Notes: a model not told the origin generated them from the letters alone. 15,848 nt of DNA from JAKJGV01 sp964617565 (GCA_964617565.1 CAZTYH010000069.1:1-15848); one strand, 5' to 3'; positions 8,701-14,427 are shown, counted from the stretch's first letter. A program made the numbers and translations.

Positions 8701-9021
8701 GAGATGGATAACAAGCTGCACCTTCTGCGCGGCGCGCGGGGAAATTGGGTCACGGACGGGGATGGAGTTGTCCTTCGCAATTTCCCGACTTATTACGGAA
8801 CTCTCCACATGACCGCCAAGGGTGATGCGCAATCCCTGCGGGTTGAGTTGCGCGGCGAATACGACATACCGGGAGGGATGGTTCTCTACTGGCCCCCGTT
8901 GCGGGGCAAGCCTTCGCGCGTAACGATCAACGGCCACGAGTGGACACGCTTCGATGAAAATGTCTGCCACATCGCCGGACAGGTGCAAGGCGTGATTGAA
9001 GCGGAATGGGCCGGCGAGTAA
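5797..9021 (+). CDS. Large lipoprotein: two discoidin (F5/8 type C)-like domains plus six-hairpin glycosidase-like region
   Basis: 1074 residues. The start is supported by GGAGA at 5785-5789, 7 bases upstream. The signal sequence ends in lipobox LIGC (Cys35), so the protein is probably anchored in the envelope. After a Pro/Ser/Thr-rich linker come two carbohydrate-binding discoidin-like domains: about 75-196 (DDNRHTRWSS, VKARFVRLTGL) and about 200-320 (LVDGDLNTVW, VTARFIRLEL). A beta-rich region (about 325-565) follows. An alpha-helical region of (alpha/alpha)6 type (about 600-970) contains NYKRSWMRDGS (641-651), GWVPPI (681-686), ILPPSISHEGYD (765-776), YWDDFFALKG (782-791) and HTWVGSGFINSVRNM (951-965). 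A C-terminal beta region ends the chain. The WxRDG and SHEG...YWDDFF motifs resemble GH15/GH63-type clans; E773, D784 and D785 are candidate active-site acids. Substrate and family number are unknown. It is divergent from the lipoprotein/kinase operon. Confidence 0.85.
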   Translation: MRTQAIGITSVPSRLLSAVSTLLTAGFLSCYLIGCGQSPSPVPPTSTAAEEKPVIESTQPSEAPGTDTIPPKSEWTVTASALQEDIFPAQYACDDNRHTRWSSPAADPQWLMMDMGRAATVSGFTILWETAYSSEYIIDVSLDGEKWQPVYHQTKGYGRTAHIYIRPVKARFVRLTGLKRGTGWGHSIWEFDVLGLSDAIIVTAGTAADSDPLNLVDGDLNTVWVSDTTGPSTVTLDLRKPINFGGIRLDWGNRYSESFDVYLSTDGNDWQLAERFIGGSGLFDIVLDRTVTARFIRLELSPHADGPAEIRELTLRGSGESLTPFALYEIAAEKSRRGIYPEQLHRNQVYWTVVGLPRDRQESLLDEYGNLEPTATSCTLMPYLYINGKLRSAIDAPKVTQALENAVQPLPSVNWHFDDVELNIAAMTWGSTSDSVTFTRYRVENKAKEASKGRLFLAIRPFQINPTWQHGGLSPIRSLEFIEEAERMQVKVNDQVTFVTLQSPDDAGARAFERGDVAIELLRGAVPDAKKVNLAGELVSGALAFDFDLQPGEARSFLVAAPLHRKLQGIDSFLRKGGGEFMAAEEAFKIRLDEMREFWTRQMGPVVFELPDKAISDTLKSQVGYILINQDGIAIQPGSRNYKRSWMRDGSLTSAGLLRMGLYETVKDYLDWYAARVQADGWVPPILNNDGTINQGFGWDNEYDSQGQFVYAIMEYYRFTKDREFLEKHFDAIHRALKYLVMLRERTLAPDYLENEPGRERFVGILPPSISHEGYDPPMHSYWDDFFALKGWKDGKEAAQALGREDVAEWAQQQYDLLRESVRASIEATIAFKNITYIPGCAEKGDMDASSTSIAFFPCEEDDLLPEGELRHTYEIYYDDIVRRLDPSWSAGYTPYEIRNLTAFIGLGHRDRALFLLDYIMGCRRPPAWNHLAEVVLSDPRMGSYIGDMPHTWVGSGFINSVRNMVVREMDNKLHLLRGARGNWVTDGDGVVLRNFPTYYGTLHMTAKGDAQSLRVELRGEYDIPGGMVLYWPPLRGKPSRVTINGHEWTRFDENVCHIAGQVQGVIEAEWAGE

Positions 9022-9024
9022 ACC

Positions 9025-9065
9025 GCAGAAGCGGTCCCTGCCTGCCGGCAGGCAGATCCAGACCG
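9025..9065. repeat. Family E palindromic repeat, copy 1
   Basis: A 41-base unit centred on the perfect 18-bp palindrome CTGCCTGCCGGCAGGCAG (9038-9055). It is flanked by GCGGTC (9031-9036) and its partner GACCG (9061-9065), so the whole unit could form a cruciform. It begins a few bases after the stop of the glycosidase-like gene. It matches copy 2 at 9119-9159 at 38 of 41 positions. Confidence 0.85.
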
Positions 9066-9094
9066 ATTGTCTGGCGGCTTGCATGTTCCGCCCG

Positions 9095-9112
9095 CGCGCT
9101 CTGGAGAGCGCG
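9095..9112. repeat. 18-bp inverted repeat CGCGCTCT-GG-AGAGCGCG
   Basis: Perfect 8-base arms around GG, located between the two copies of repeat E and between the 3' ends of convergent genes. There is no T-run, so it is not a classical intrinsic terminator, although it could help bidirectional termination. Confidence 0.6.
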
Positions 9113-9113
9113 T

Positions 9114-10307
9114 CTACTGCAGGAGCGGTCCCCGCCTGCCGGCAGGCAGGTCCAGACCGCTTCCCGACTGCTTTCCGAACACCTCATACTCCAGCAACCG
9201 GCACTCGATGTTGCTGTTGTACAGGGTCCACTGGCGCGAGGGTTTCAGGCTGACTTTGTTGAACAGCTTTCGATTGCCGGTAAACACATAGCCGCGATAG
9301 CCGCGGCATTGCCGCTTGAGGAAATCGCCTATGCGCCGATAGACCGGGATAAGCGTCTGGGTTTCGCCCATGCGCTCGCCGTATTCGGGATTGAAGACGA
9401 CGACACCACCGCCCTCCGGGACAACCGTCTCACCGAAATCGCATATCGCAAACTCAATCACATGCTCCACGCCGGCAGCCGCCGCGTTTTTCTTTGCGGC
9501 CGCCACGGCCTGCGGGTTGATGTCGGTGGCGATTATCCGCCCCGGAATTGAATCGCGCGCCGCTTTCCCGGCATCAGCCCTCAATTTTTCCCATCGCTCG
9601 TTCTTGAACTCCTTCAAATGCATGAAAGCAAACTCGCGGCGCAACAGGCCGGGCGCGCGATTGAGCGCGATGAGCGCCGCTTCAATTGCAAGCGTACCCG
9701 CTCCGCACATCGGATTGATGAAACAGCCATCCCCCTTCCACCCGGTGTTCAGCACCACGGCCGCTGCAAGCGTTTCCTGCATGGGCGCCGACATCGGGAT
9801 GCGGCGATAACCGCGCCGCGACAGCGGCTCGCCGGAGGTGTCAAAATAGACCCCGCACCGGGTGCCGTGCCAGTGAAGAAATATCACTGCGCCGCGCAAT
9901 TCAGAGCCTGAATCGGGTCGCCGGCCACAGGTTTTGCGCATCCGGTCGCAGATCGCATCCTTGCACTTGAGGTTTGCGTAACGGCCGTCCCGGATCGTGT
10001 CATTATGTACGGAAGAGGCGATGCTGATGTAGCCATCTTCCCGAATATGCTGTTCCCATGGAATATCAATAATGCCCTGATAAAGCTCGTTAGCGTCGAA
10101 GGCTTTAAAATCCCGGATGAGTCGGTGCACACGATGCCCGGTCCGCACATGCAGATTAAGCCGCATGCAATCCTCGAAGGTACCCTCCGTCATCACGCCC
10201 GCGGTCTCGCGCGACAGGACAGGCAATTTCATTGCCTCGATCTCGGTCGCAAGCAAGGGAGGAACTTCCTTCGGGCAGGTCACCAGGATGCGCGTCTTAT
10301 TTGTCAT
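9114..10307 (-). CDS. rlmL: RlmL-like THUMP-domain 23S rRNA (guanine-N2) methyltransferase
   Basis: Start at 10307 is chosen because AAGGAA lies at 10318-10313. The longer frame to 10577 reads through the dCMP deaminase gene. The 397-residue protein has an N-terminal ferredoxin-like region and THUMP domain (about 1-160) and a Rossmann methyltransferase. Motif I is FINPMCGAGTLAIEAAL (196-212), followed by IIATDINPQAVAAAKKNAAAAG (258-279) and CDFGE (289-293). Motif IV is VVVFNPEYGERMG (302-314). The NPxYGER context is typical of enzymes making N2-methylguanosine in rRNA, such as RlmL and YpsC. The second position of the usual NPPY is Glu308 here. The last 16 or so residues come from repeat E and are unlikely to be part of the fold. 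It starts 17 bases after the dCMP deaminase stop, so the two are probably cotranscribed. The exact methylated base cannot be deduced; the symbol denotes the closest family. Confidence 0.83.
   Translation of the reverse strand: MTNKTRILVTCPKEVPPLLATEIEAMKLPVLSRETAGVMTEGTFEDCMRLNLHVRTGHRVHRLIRDFKAFDANELYQGIIDIPWEQHIREDGYISIASSVHNDTIRDGRYANLKCKDAICDRMRKTCGRRPDSGSELRGAVIFLHWHGTRCGVYFDTSGEPLSRRGYRRIPMSAPMQETLAAAVVLNTGWKGDGCFINPMCGAGTLAIEAALIALNRAPGLLRREFAFMHLKEFKNERWEKLRADAGKAARDSIPGRIIATDINPQAVAAAKKNAAAAGVEHVIEFAICDFGETVVPEGGGVVVFNPEYGERMGETQTLIPVYRRIGDFLKRQCRGYRGYVFTGNRKLFNKVSLKPSRQWTLYNSNIECRLLEYEVFGKQSGSGLDLPAGRRGPLLQ
9119..9159. repeat. Family E palindromic repeat, copy 2 (inside the 3' end of the RlmL-like gene)
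   Basis: Second copy of the 41-base unit, with the core palindrome GCCTGCCGGCAGGC (9134-9147) and outer arms GCGGTC (9125-9130) and GACCGC (9155-9160). Read on the minus strand it encodes the last residues (SGLDLPAGRRGPLLQ) of the RlmL-like protein. Confidence 0.85.
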
Positions 10308-10312
10308 TACAT

Positions 10313-10318
10313 TTCCTT
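10313..10318 (-). promoter_or_regulatory. Ribosome binding site deciding the RlmL-like start
   Basis: AAGGAA on the minus strand, 5 bases before the ATG at 10307. It favours this start over the upstream in-frame starts that overlap the dCMP deaminase gene. Confidence 0.65.
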
Positions 10319-10324
10319 TGCATC

Positions 10325-10816
10325 TCAACGCGGGCTGAAGCCCGCGCCCGGCTTCCGCGTAAACTTCCTGCATTTCACGCCGGCTTGCCGGAACAAAGCG
10401 CGGGCCTGCCTGGAGAAATGGTATTCGTGCTCGTAAACAACCTCGACCAACCCGGCGTTGACGATCATTTTCGCGCACATCAGGCAAGGGCTGATCGTGC
10501 AATACAATACACCTCCGCGCACGCTTATCCCGTGATAGGCAGCCTGCACGATCGCGTTTTCCTCGGCATGCGCGCAAATGCAGTCACCCAGGTTGGCGCC
10601 CGAAGCCGAATCGCTCGCGCAACGCGGACATCCACCCTCGAAACAATTTTTTATACCGCGCGGGGTTCCGTTGTATCCGGTTGAAATGATTCGCTTCTCT
10701 GCCACGATCACGGCCGCAACCTGCCTGCGACAGCAGTTGCTTCGCTTTGCGACGACATGAGCGATATCAATAAAGTAAGTATCCCAATCAGGACGCGTTG
10801 TCGCCTTTTTGTTCAT
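10325..10816 (-). CDS. dCMP (deoxycytidylate) deaminase family, ComEB-like
   Basis: 163 residues, the normal size for zinc-dependent dCMP deaminases. The N-terminus RPDWDTYFIDIAHVVAKRS is typical. STGYNGTPRG (45-54) is the substrate-binding loop. CPRC (63-66) and the nearby acidic stretch resemble the additional metal site or allosteric insert of dCMP deaminases. Catalytic HAEEN (83-87; His83 ligand, Glu85 proton shuttle) and PCLMC (110-114; Cys111 and Cys114) give the zinc centre. The enzyme converts dCMP to dUMP in the cytoplasm for thymidylate synthesis; some ComEB proteins are annotated as competence proteins by location only. It is the first gene of a likely two-gene unit with the RlmL-like gene, 17 bases away. 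Its last codons (FSPR) and TGA are in the hairpin repeat at 10329-10346. No strong ribosome binding site precedes the ATG. Confidence 0.92.
   Translation of the reverse strand: MNKKATTRPDWDTYFIDIAHVVAKRSNCCRRQVAAVIVAEKRIISTGYNGTPRGIKNCFEGGCPRCASDSASGANLGDCICAHAEENAIVQAAYHGISVRGGVLYCTISPCLMCAKMIVNAGLVEVVYEHEYHFSRQARALFRQAGVKCRKFTRKPGAGFSPR
10329..10346. repeat. Family F palindrome CGCGGGCT-GA-AGCCCGCG
   Basis: Perfect 8-base arms with a 2-base centre, lying over the last codons of the dCMP deaminase gene. Stability is high, but no T-run follows in the direction of transcription. It could slow the ribosome or polymerase between the two cotranscribed genes. Confidence 0.75.
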
Positions 10817-10864
10817 GCGGAAAGAATGCAGTTTCGAACGTCCGCTGCCAAGCGCGGATTGGGT

Positions 10865-10893
10865 ATGGTTAATAGTTATCGGTTAGTGGTTGC
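10865..10893. repeat. Family G repeat (GGTTA-type units)
   Basis: Plus strand reads GGTTAATAGTTATC followed by GGTTAGTGGTT, built from degenerate GGTTA/GTTAT units. It contains the TAA stop and last codons (encoding RNH) of the metalloenzyme gene. It occupies most of the 66-base gap to the dCMP deaminase start. Confidence 0.6.
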
Positions 10894-11761
10894 GGACAGG
10901 ATAAAGCGCGAGCAGGGCGGGTACGAAGTCGGCCAGGCTGTGTACGCGTTTTTTCAGCGTTTCAGCACCGCGGCCGAGGGCGACAAACGGAACGGGGTTC
11001 ATGGTATGGCGAGGTGAGGATGAATCCTCGATATTGCCGTGATCGCTCGTCAGCAAAAAGAGGCATCCCTCCTCCTCCACAAAAGTAAGCAGCACCGAAA
11101 CGAACTCATCCAGGTTCCTCAATACGCGCAGCACATCCTCTTCCTTTCCCTTGTGTGCCATGAGATCGGTTTGAAAATATTCGAACAATGTAAAGTCGTG
11201 CTGCGCAGCAATCGCAAGCAGATGCTCGGCGGCTTCGCGCGGCGCAAGGAGCGGACCCTCATATCCCTTTTCGCGCAGGATCTCGCGGGTCAGATCCTGG
11301 TAAACGGCTTCATTGCGAAGCAACTGGGTTGTATTGCGCACCGACCCCAACGCCGCAAGCGACGCCACGGTTGTTACCGACTGATGCCGGCGCTGCTTCA
11401 CCGCTTCAACATCATCAATGAAGAACGCATTGGCAAATGTCGCTGTATAGCCCCGCGATACCAATTGCGAAAAGACGTTTTGCTCCCGAACGAAATCCTT
11501 CAGACGCGGCCCGGGCAACCCCTCGATATGCCTCCCCATCAGCTTCGCCGCGTTCAGTCCGCAAAGTAACGTCGCCTGTCCCGTTGCGCTCTGCGGCAGC
11601 CCCGGCACACCCAGCGTCGCGTCAACCGGTACAGACTCCTCGCGCAGCAATCGCTCGACGGTCGGGCACGCGCCGCGATGGATGGGATTGAACGACGGAT
11701 CATTCGATCCGATCCCCAACCCATCCACGAAGAGAAGCAGCGTTTTAGGCGAAGCGCTCAT
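10883..11761 (-). CDS. Short metalloenzyme of the alkaline phosphatase / cofactor-independent phosphoglycerate mutase superfamily
   Basis: The ATG at 11761 begins MSASPKTLLLFVDGLGIGSND, the canonical start of the fold with metal-ligand Asp13. The open frame to 11941 has no family logic. In 292 residues the metal-site residues appear in order: D13, the nucleophile region LPQSATGQATLLCG (55-68, with S58/T60), TDLMAHK (198-204, D199 and H203), TSDHGNIED (238-246, D240/H241) and RHTMNP (251-256, H252). This complete set of superfamily ligands suggests an active two-metal phosphatase or phosphomutase. At 292 residues it is much shorter than iPGM (about 510) or archaeal-type ApgM (about 400), lacking most of an inserted domain. 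It is probably a phosphatase of unknown substrate rather than the glycolytic mutase. Cytoplasmic, without signal peptide. Divergent to the Rrf2/MiaB pair. Confidence 0.8.
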   Translation of the reverse strand: MSASPKTLLLFVDGLGIGSNDPSFNPIHRGACPTVERLLREESVPVDATLGVPGLPQSATGQATLLCGLNAAKLMGRHIEGLPGPRLKDFVREQNVFSQLVSRGYTATFANAFFIDDVEAVKQRRHQSVTTVASLAALGSVRNTTQLLRNEAVYQDLTREILREKGYEGPLLAPREAAEHLLAIAAQHDFTLFEYFQTDLMAHKGKEEDVLRVLRNLDEFVSVLLTFVEEEGCLFLLTSDHGNIEDSSSPRHTMNPVPFVALGRGAETLKKRVHSLADFVPALLALYPVRNH

Positions 11762-12031
11762 GTGAAGAACAATAACGCAGAATACGCATGCGGCAAGATG
11801 GCTTCTTCGCGGGCTGACGCCGGCGAAACAGAACGCGCGCAGTGAGTTGGATTTCCATTCTTGCGGATTGGTTGTGAAGATCGGCACCACACAGCGCTTC
11901 AGTTGCAAAAGGGCGCAAGGTGAGCCATATTGCGAAAACACGCGGCATGCAGTATGAGTTTGGTAAGTTCATTATCCTTGAAAAAAGAGCGCGAGGCACG
12001 GCCTCGGTAAAGCGTTTCTGCCAAGTGCGAG
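11762..12031. other. Intergenic region between divergent metalloenzyme and Rrf2 genes, with two hairpins
   Basis: No gene is evident. There are two inverted repeats. One at 11807-11826 has 8-base arms with one mismatch around TGAC. The other is CGAGGC-ACG-GCCTCG at 11992-12006, a perfect 6-bp stem. Neither has a T-run. The region must hold the metalloenzyme promoter, which I could not identify convincingly. Confidence 0.5.
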
Positions 12032-12063
12032 CTTGACAGGAAGAATTAAGTCAAGGATATCAA
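12032..12063 (+). promoter_or_regulatory. Candidate promoter and operator of the Rrf2-miaB operon
   Basis: TTGACA at 12033-12038 is a perfect -35 box. The best -10 is TATCAA at 12058-12063, with a long 19-base spacer. Overlapping the -35 box is an inverted repeat, CTTGAC (12032-12037) and GTCAAG (12050-12055), with a 12-base spacer. This is a plausible site for the Rrf2 dimer encoded just downstream. Confidence 0.4.
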
Positions 12064-12084
12064 TCGGAACAGTGGGAATACATT

Positions 12085-12528
12085 ATGATCTCAAGTCGCT
12101 GCAATTACGCATTAAAGGCGGTTCTGGAACTCGCCAAGCGAGAAGGCTCGGGTTTGGCAACGATTTCCGATATCGCGCGCACCCAGCGCATCCCCGCCCG
12201 GTTTCTGGAGGCCATTCTCGTTCAGCTTAAACAACACGGCATCGCACGCTCCGTGCGCGGCAAGCAGGGCGGTTATGCCCTTGCGCGTTCGGCTTCGAAA
12301 ATCACCGTGGGTGATGTGATCCGGGTTTTCGAGGCCTCTCTTCTCAAGCTGGAATCCGAAAGCCGTCGGAAAGGGCATAAACGGCCGCATGCAACCTCTG
12401 TCTTCAGCGATATATGGCACGAGGCGGAGACCTGCCTCGTCAGCGTTTTCGACAACGCAAATTTCGCCCACCTCGCGGAGCGCGATCGAAAACTCGAATC
12501 GGGTTTCCCCGGCGATTTCGTGATCTGA
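12085..12528 (+). CDS. Rrf2-family transcriptional regulator lacking Fe-S cluster cysteines
   Basis: 147 residues with the standard Rrf2 layout. The N-terminal winged helix begins MISSRCNYALKAVLELA, followed by ISDIARTQRIPARFLEAILVQL (27-48, recognition helix region), SVRGKQGGYALAR (56-68, wing) and ITVGDVIRVFE (73-83). IscR, NsrR and RsrR sense through a cluster held partly by three spaced cysteines near residues 92-106. Here that stretch (SESRRKGHKRPHATSVFSD) has none, and the only cysteines are C6 and C117. It is therefore probably not a cluster-type sensor, and may sense another ligand or partner as CymR does. The stop codon is separated by only 3 bases from the MiaB-like start. A dyad upstream suggests autoregulation. 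Confidence 0.87.
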   Translation: MISSRCNYALKAVLELAKREGSGLATISDIARTQRIPARFLEAILVQLKQHGIARSVRGKQGGYALARSASKITVGDVIRVFEASLLKLESESRRKGHKRPHATSVFSDIWHEAETCLVSVFDNANFAHLAERDRKLESGFPGDFVI

Positions 12529-12531
12529 GGC

Positions 12532-13899
12532 ATGCGCTCTTCAAAAAAATACAACATCTGGACGATCGGGTGCCAGATGAACGAAGCGGATTCGCGCTAT
12601 CTCGCGTCGCGGCTCGAGTCGCTCGGCTACACCCCCACGCCGCACACGCGCGATGCCGGACTGGTGGTCATCAACACCTGCGTTGTGCGGCAGCAGGCCG
12701 AAGATAAAATCTACACCCGGCTCCGCTACCTCAGCCAGATCAAGCGCGAACGCCCCGACATCATCGTCGCCCTCATGGGTTGCCTGGTCGGACACAAGTC
12801 CGATCCATCGCTGCCCTCGAAGTTTCCTTTTGTGGATGTCTTCATGCCACCGTCCGACATCTCTCCTCTCGTTAATTTTCTCCGCGATAACAGCGATTCA
12901 GACGACCGGGCTCTGATCGAGAATCAAAACAGGACGCGAGACGCATTCATGGACGGTGAGCTGCCCGTACCGCCGACCGAACTCGGGAACACGGTCAGTG
13001 CATTTGTCCCCGTCGTCCTCGGGTGTTCCCATGCATGCAGTTTCTGCATCATCCCCTATCGCCGCGGCGCCGAACGGAGCCGGCCGCAGCAAGAAATCGT
13101 GGCGGAAGTGCGGCGTCTCGCAGACGAGGGCATTCGTGAAATCACGTTGCTCGGCCAGATTGTGGATCGCTACGGCCTCGATCTCGATCCGGCAACCGAT
13201 CTCGCTGCGCTCATCGAGGATGTGGCGCGCATAGACGGCATCCTCCGCATCCGCTTCCTGACCAGCCATCCGAACTGGTTCACCGATCGGCTGCTCGACA
13301 TAGTCGCGGCAGGAGGAAAAGTCTGTCCATACATTGAGCTTCCTGTTCAGGCAGGCAACGACGAAGTGCTGGCGCGCATGAAGCGCGGCTACTCGGCGGA
13401 CGACTTTCGCCGTCTCGTCGCCCGCATCCGTCAACGCATTCCGGACGCCGGCATTTCAACGGACATCATCGTCGGATTCCCCGGCGAAACGGAAGAACAG
13501 TTCATGGATACCTTCCGGCTGATGAACGAATTGCAGCCCGATATGATCCGGATTGCGAAATACTCCGAACGCCCCCAGACGCTCGCCTCCCGAAGTCTTC
13601 CGGACAATGTGACGCCGGAGGAAAAAGAGCGGCGACGCGTGGCCCTGGAAACGCTGCTGGCCGAATACCTTGAGCGCAAACATCGTGTATTGAAGGACAA
13701 AGCGGTCGAAGTCCTTGTCGAAGCCCGCGCAAGAAACGGCCGATGGCGCGGCCGCACCCCGCAGGGGAAGCTCGTGTTTTTTGATGATGGTCGCGATCTG
13801 CTCGGACAAATTTTGCCCGTTACACTCGACTGGACCGGCCCGTTTTCGCTGATTGGAAGCACGGCAACCGAACATCGAACACTCAACATCGAGCCTTGA
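12532..13899 (+). CDS. miaB: MiaB-type tRNA methylthiotransferase (radical SAM, two Fe-S clusters)
   Basis: 455 residues, normal MiaB length. The N-terminal UPF0004 domain has IGCQMNEAD (C14), VINTCVVR (C50) and MGCLVG (C84), which hold one [4Fe-4S] cluster. The radical SAM domain has CSHACSFC (C165, C169, C172), IPYRRGAERSR, FLTSHPNW (242-249), LPVQAGNDEVL (270-280), STDIIVGFPGET (309-320) and YSERPQTLA. A C-terminal TRAM-like domain ends near GPFSLIG (436-442). MiaB adds methylthio to N6-isopentenyl-adenosine-37 in tRNA. QMNEAD and TCVVR favour MiaB over RimO or MtaB, although the usual GQNVN is GQIVDRYG (208-215) here. The last dozen residues (STATEHRTLNIEP) are encoded by repeat B. It lies 3 bases after the Rrf2 gene and is presumably its regulated partner. 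Confidence 0.88.
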   Translation: MRSSKKYNIWTIGCQMNEADSRYLASRLESLGYTPTPHTRDAGLVVINTCVVRQQAEDKIYTRLRYLSQIKRERPDIIVALMGCLVGHKSDPSLPSKFPFVDVFMPPSDISPLVNFLRDNSDSDDRALIENQNRTRDAFMDGELPVPPTELGNTVSAFVPVVLGCSHACSFCIIPYRRGAERSRPQQEIVAEVRRLADEGIREITLLGQIVDRYGLDLDPATDLAALIEDVARIDGILRIRFLTSHPNWFTDRLLDIVAAGGKVCPYIELPVQAGNDEVLARMKRGYSADDFRRLVARIRQRIPDAGISTDIIVGFPGETEEQFMDTFRLMNELQPDMIRIAKYSERPQTLASRSLPDNVTPEEKERRRVALETLLAEYLERKHRVLKDKAVEVLVEARARNGRWRGRTPQGKLVFFDDGRDLLGQILPVTLDWTGPFSLIGSTATEHRTLNIEP

Positions 13900-13931
13900 A
13901 CTCCGAACTTCGGTGTTGGCTGTTCAATGTT
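13869..13931. repeat. Family B repeat (GAACATCGAAC-type) with inverted arms
   Basis: Degenerate units AACATCGAACA, CTCAACATCGA and TTGAACTCCGAA occur on the plus strand. AACATCGAACA (13871-13881) pairs with TGTTCAATGTT (13921-13931) at 10 of 11 positions. The dyad CCGAA-C-TTCGG is at 13903-13913. It covers the tail and TGA of the MiaB-like gene and part of the gap before the next gene. Confidence 0.7.
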
Positions 13932-13969
13932 TATTCCCAATTCCATCCCGGCGGCGTATGATCCTCGGC

Positions 13970-14344
13970 ATGAAGCCTGAACGAACAGACCGCACTCCCA
14001 TCTTCCTCTCTGCCTTCGTCTATCCCGGCGCCGGACAATTTCTACAAGGCAGATGGAAGGCAGGCCTTTTCTTTTCGTTATGCTTCACAACCTGTCTTGT
14101 TCTTTTCTTTGTAAATGTGGCGGGGCCGATTCTTCGAAGCCTGGATGCGGCTTTGTCCTGGGCTGGCGGTGGAATATCGGAAGAATTCGTTCCTGTATCC
14201 ATCGCACGCCTGATGATCACTTTTGCCGCCGCGCTGACGCTTTACATCTTAAGCATCGCGGATGCAGCGCGCGCGGCACGACGCAGGCAACACGAACTTT
14301 CAACGCAAAGGCGCGAAGACGCAGAGCCGCGCCAAGGGGATTGA
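13970..14344 (+). CDS. Small membrane protein with PGxGQFxxGxWxxG motif (TM2/DUF5683-like)
   Basis: 124 residues from the ATG at 13970. Another in-frame ATG at 13958 is possible, and no convincing ribosome binding site decides. FLSAFVYPGAGQFLQGRWKAGLFFSLCFTTCLVLFFVNV (about 12-50) contains the PGxGQFxxGxxxxG signature of TM2/DUF5683-like proteins running into the first membrane segment. A second hydrophobic segment (about 80-102, ARLMITFAAALTLYILSIADA) follows. The tail STQRREDAEPRQGD and the TGA are encoded by repeat C. Function unknown. The same motif occurs in the convergent TPR protein at 14428-15336, suggesting a related domain. It lies about 70 bases after the MiaB-like gene and may be cotranscribed with it or independent. 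Confidence 0.7.
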   Translation: MKPERTDRTPIFLSAFVYPGAGQFLQGRWKAGLFFSLCFTTCLVLFFVNVAGPILRSLDAALSWAGGGISEEFVPVSIARLMITFAAALTLYILSIADAARAARRRQHELSTQRREDAEPRQGD

Positions 14345-14413
14345 GTATCTCCGCAGAACAAAACGCGATGCTCTTCTTTGCGCTTCTTTGCCGCTCTGTG
14401 CCTTTGCGTTGAA
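14299..14413. repeat. Family C repeat pair (AACGCAAAGGC-type), 14-bp perfect inverted arms
   Basis: TTCAACGCAAAGGC (14299-14312) and GCCTTTGCGTTGAA (14400-14413) are perfectly complementary. Secondary complementarity (GCAGAG against CTCTG) and CTTTGCG units lie between them. The element spans the 3' end of the small membrane protein gene and the gap before the convergent TPR gene. The 84-base gap at 14345-14427 holds nothing else. Confidence 0.8.
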
Positions 14414-14427
14414 TTCCTCGCCAATGT

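Noticed and set aside
8248..9084. 278-residue minus-strand open frame antisense to the glycosidase-like gene
   Set aside because: No recognisable domain; the plus-strand protein continues through the same region with conserved motifs.
10329..10346. Intrinsic terminator after the dCMP deaminase gene
   Set aside because: The stem is strong but overlaps the last codons, lacks a following T-run, and the next gene starts 17 bases after the stop.
10308..10577. 90-codon N-terminal extension of the RlmL-like frame
   Set aside because: It reads through the dCMP deaminase gene in another frame; a ribosome binding site precedes the ATG at 10307.
11762..11941. 60-codon N-terminal extension of the metalloenzyme frame
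   Set aside because: The superfamily N-terminus TLLLFVDGLGIG begins just after the ATG at 11761, and the extension has no similarity pattern.
13853..13969. Upstream starts for the small membrane protein
   Set aside because: They overlap the MiaB-like gene and repeat B; the membrane protein signature begins a few residues after 13970.
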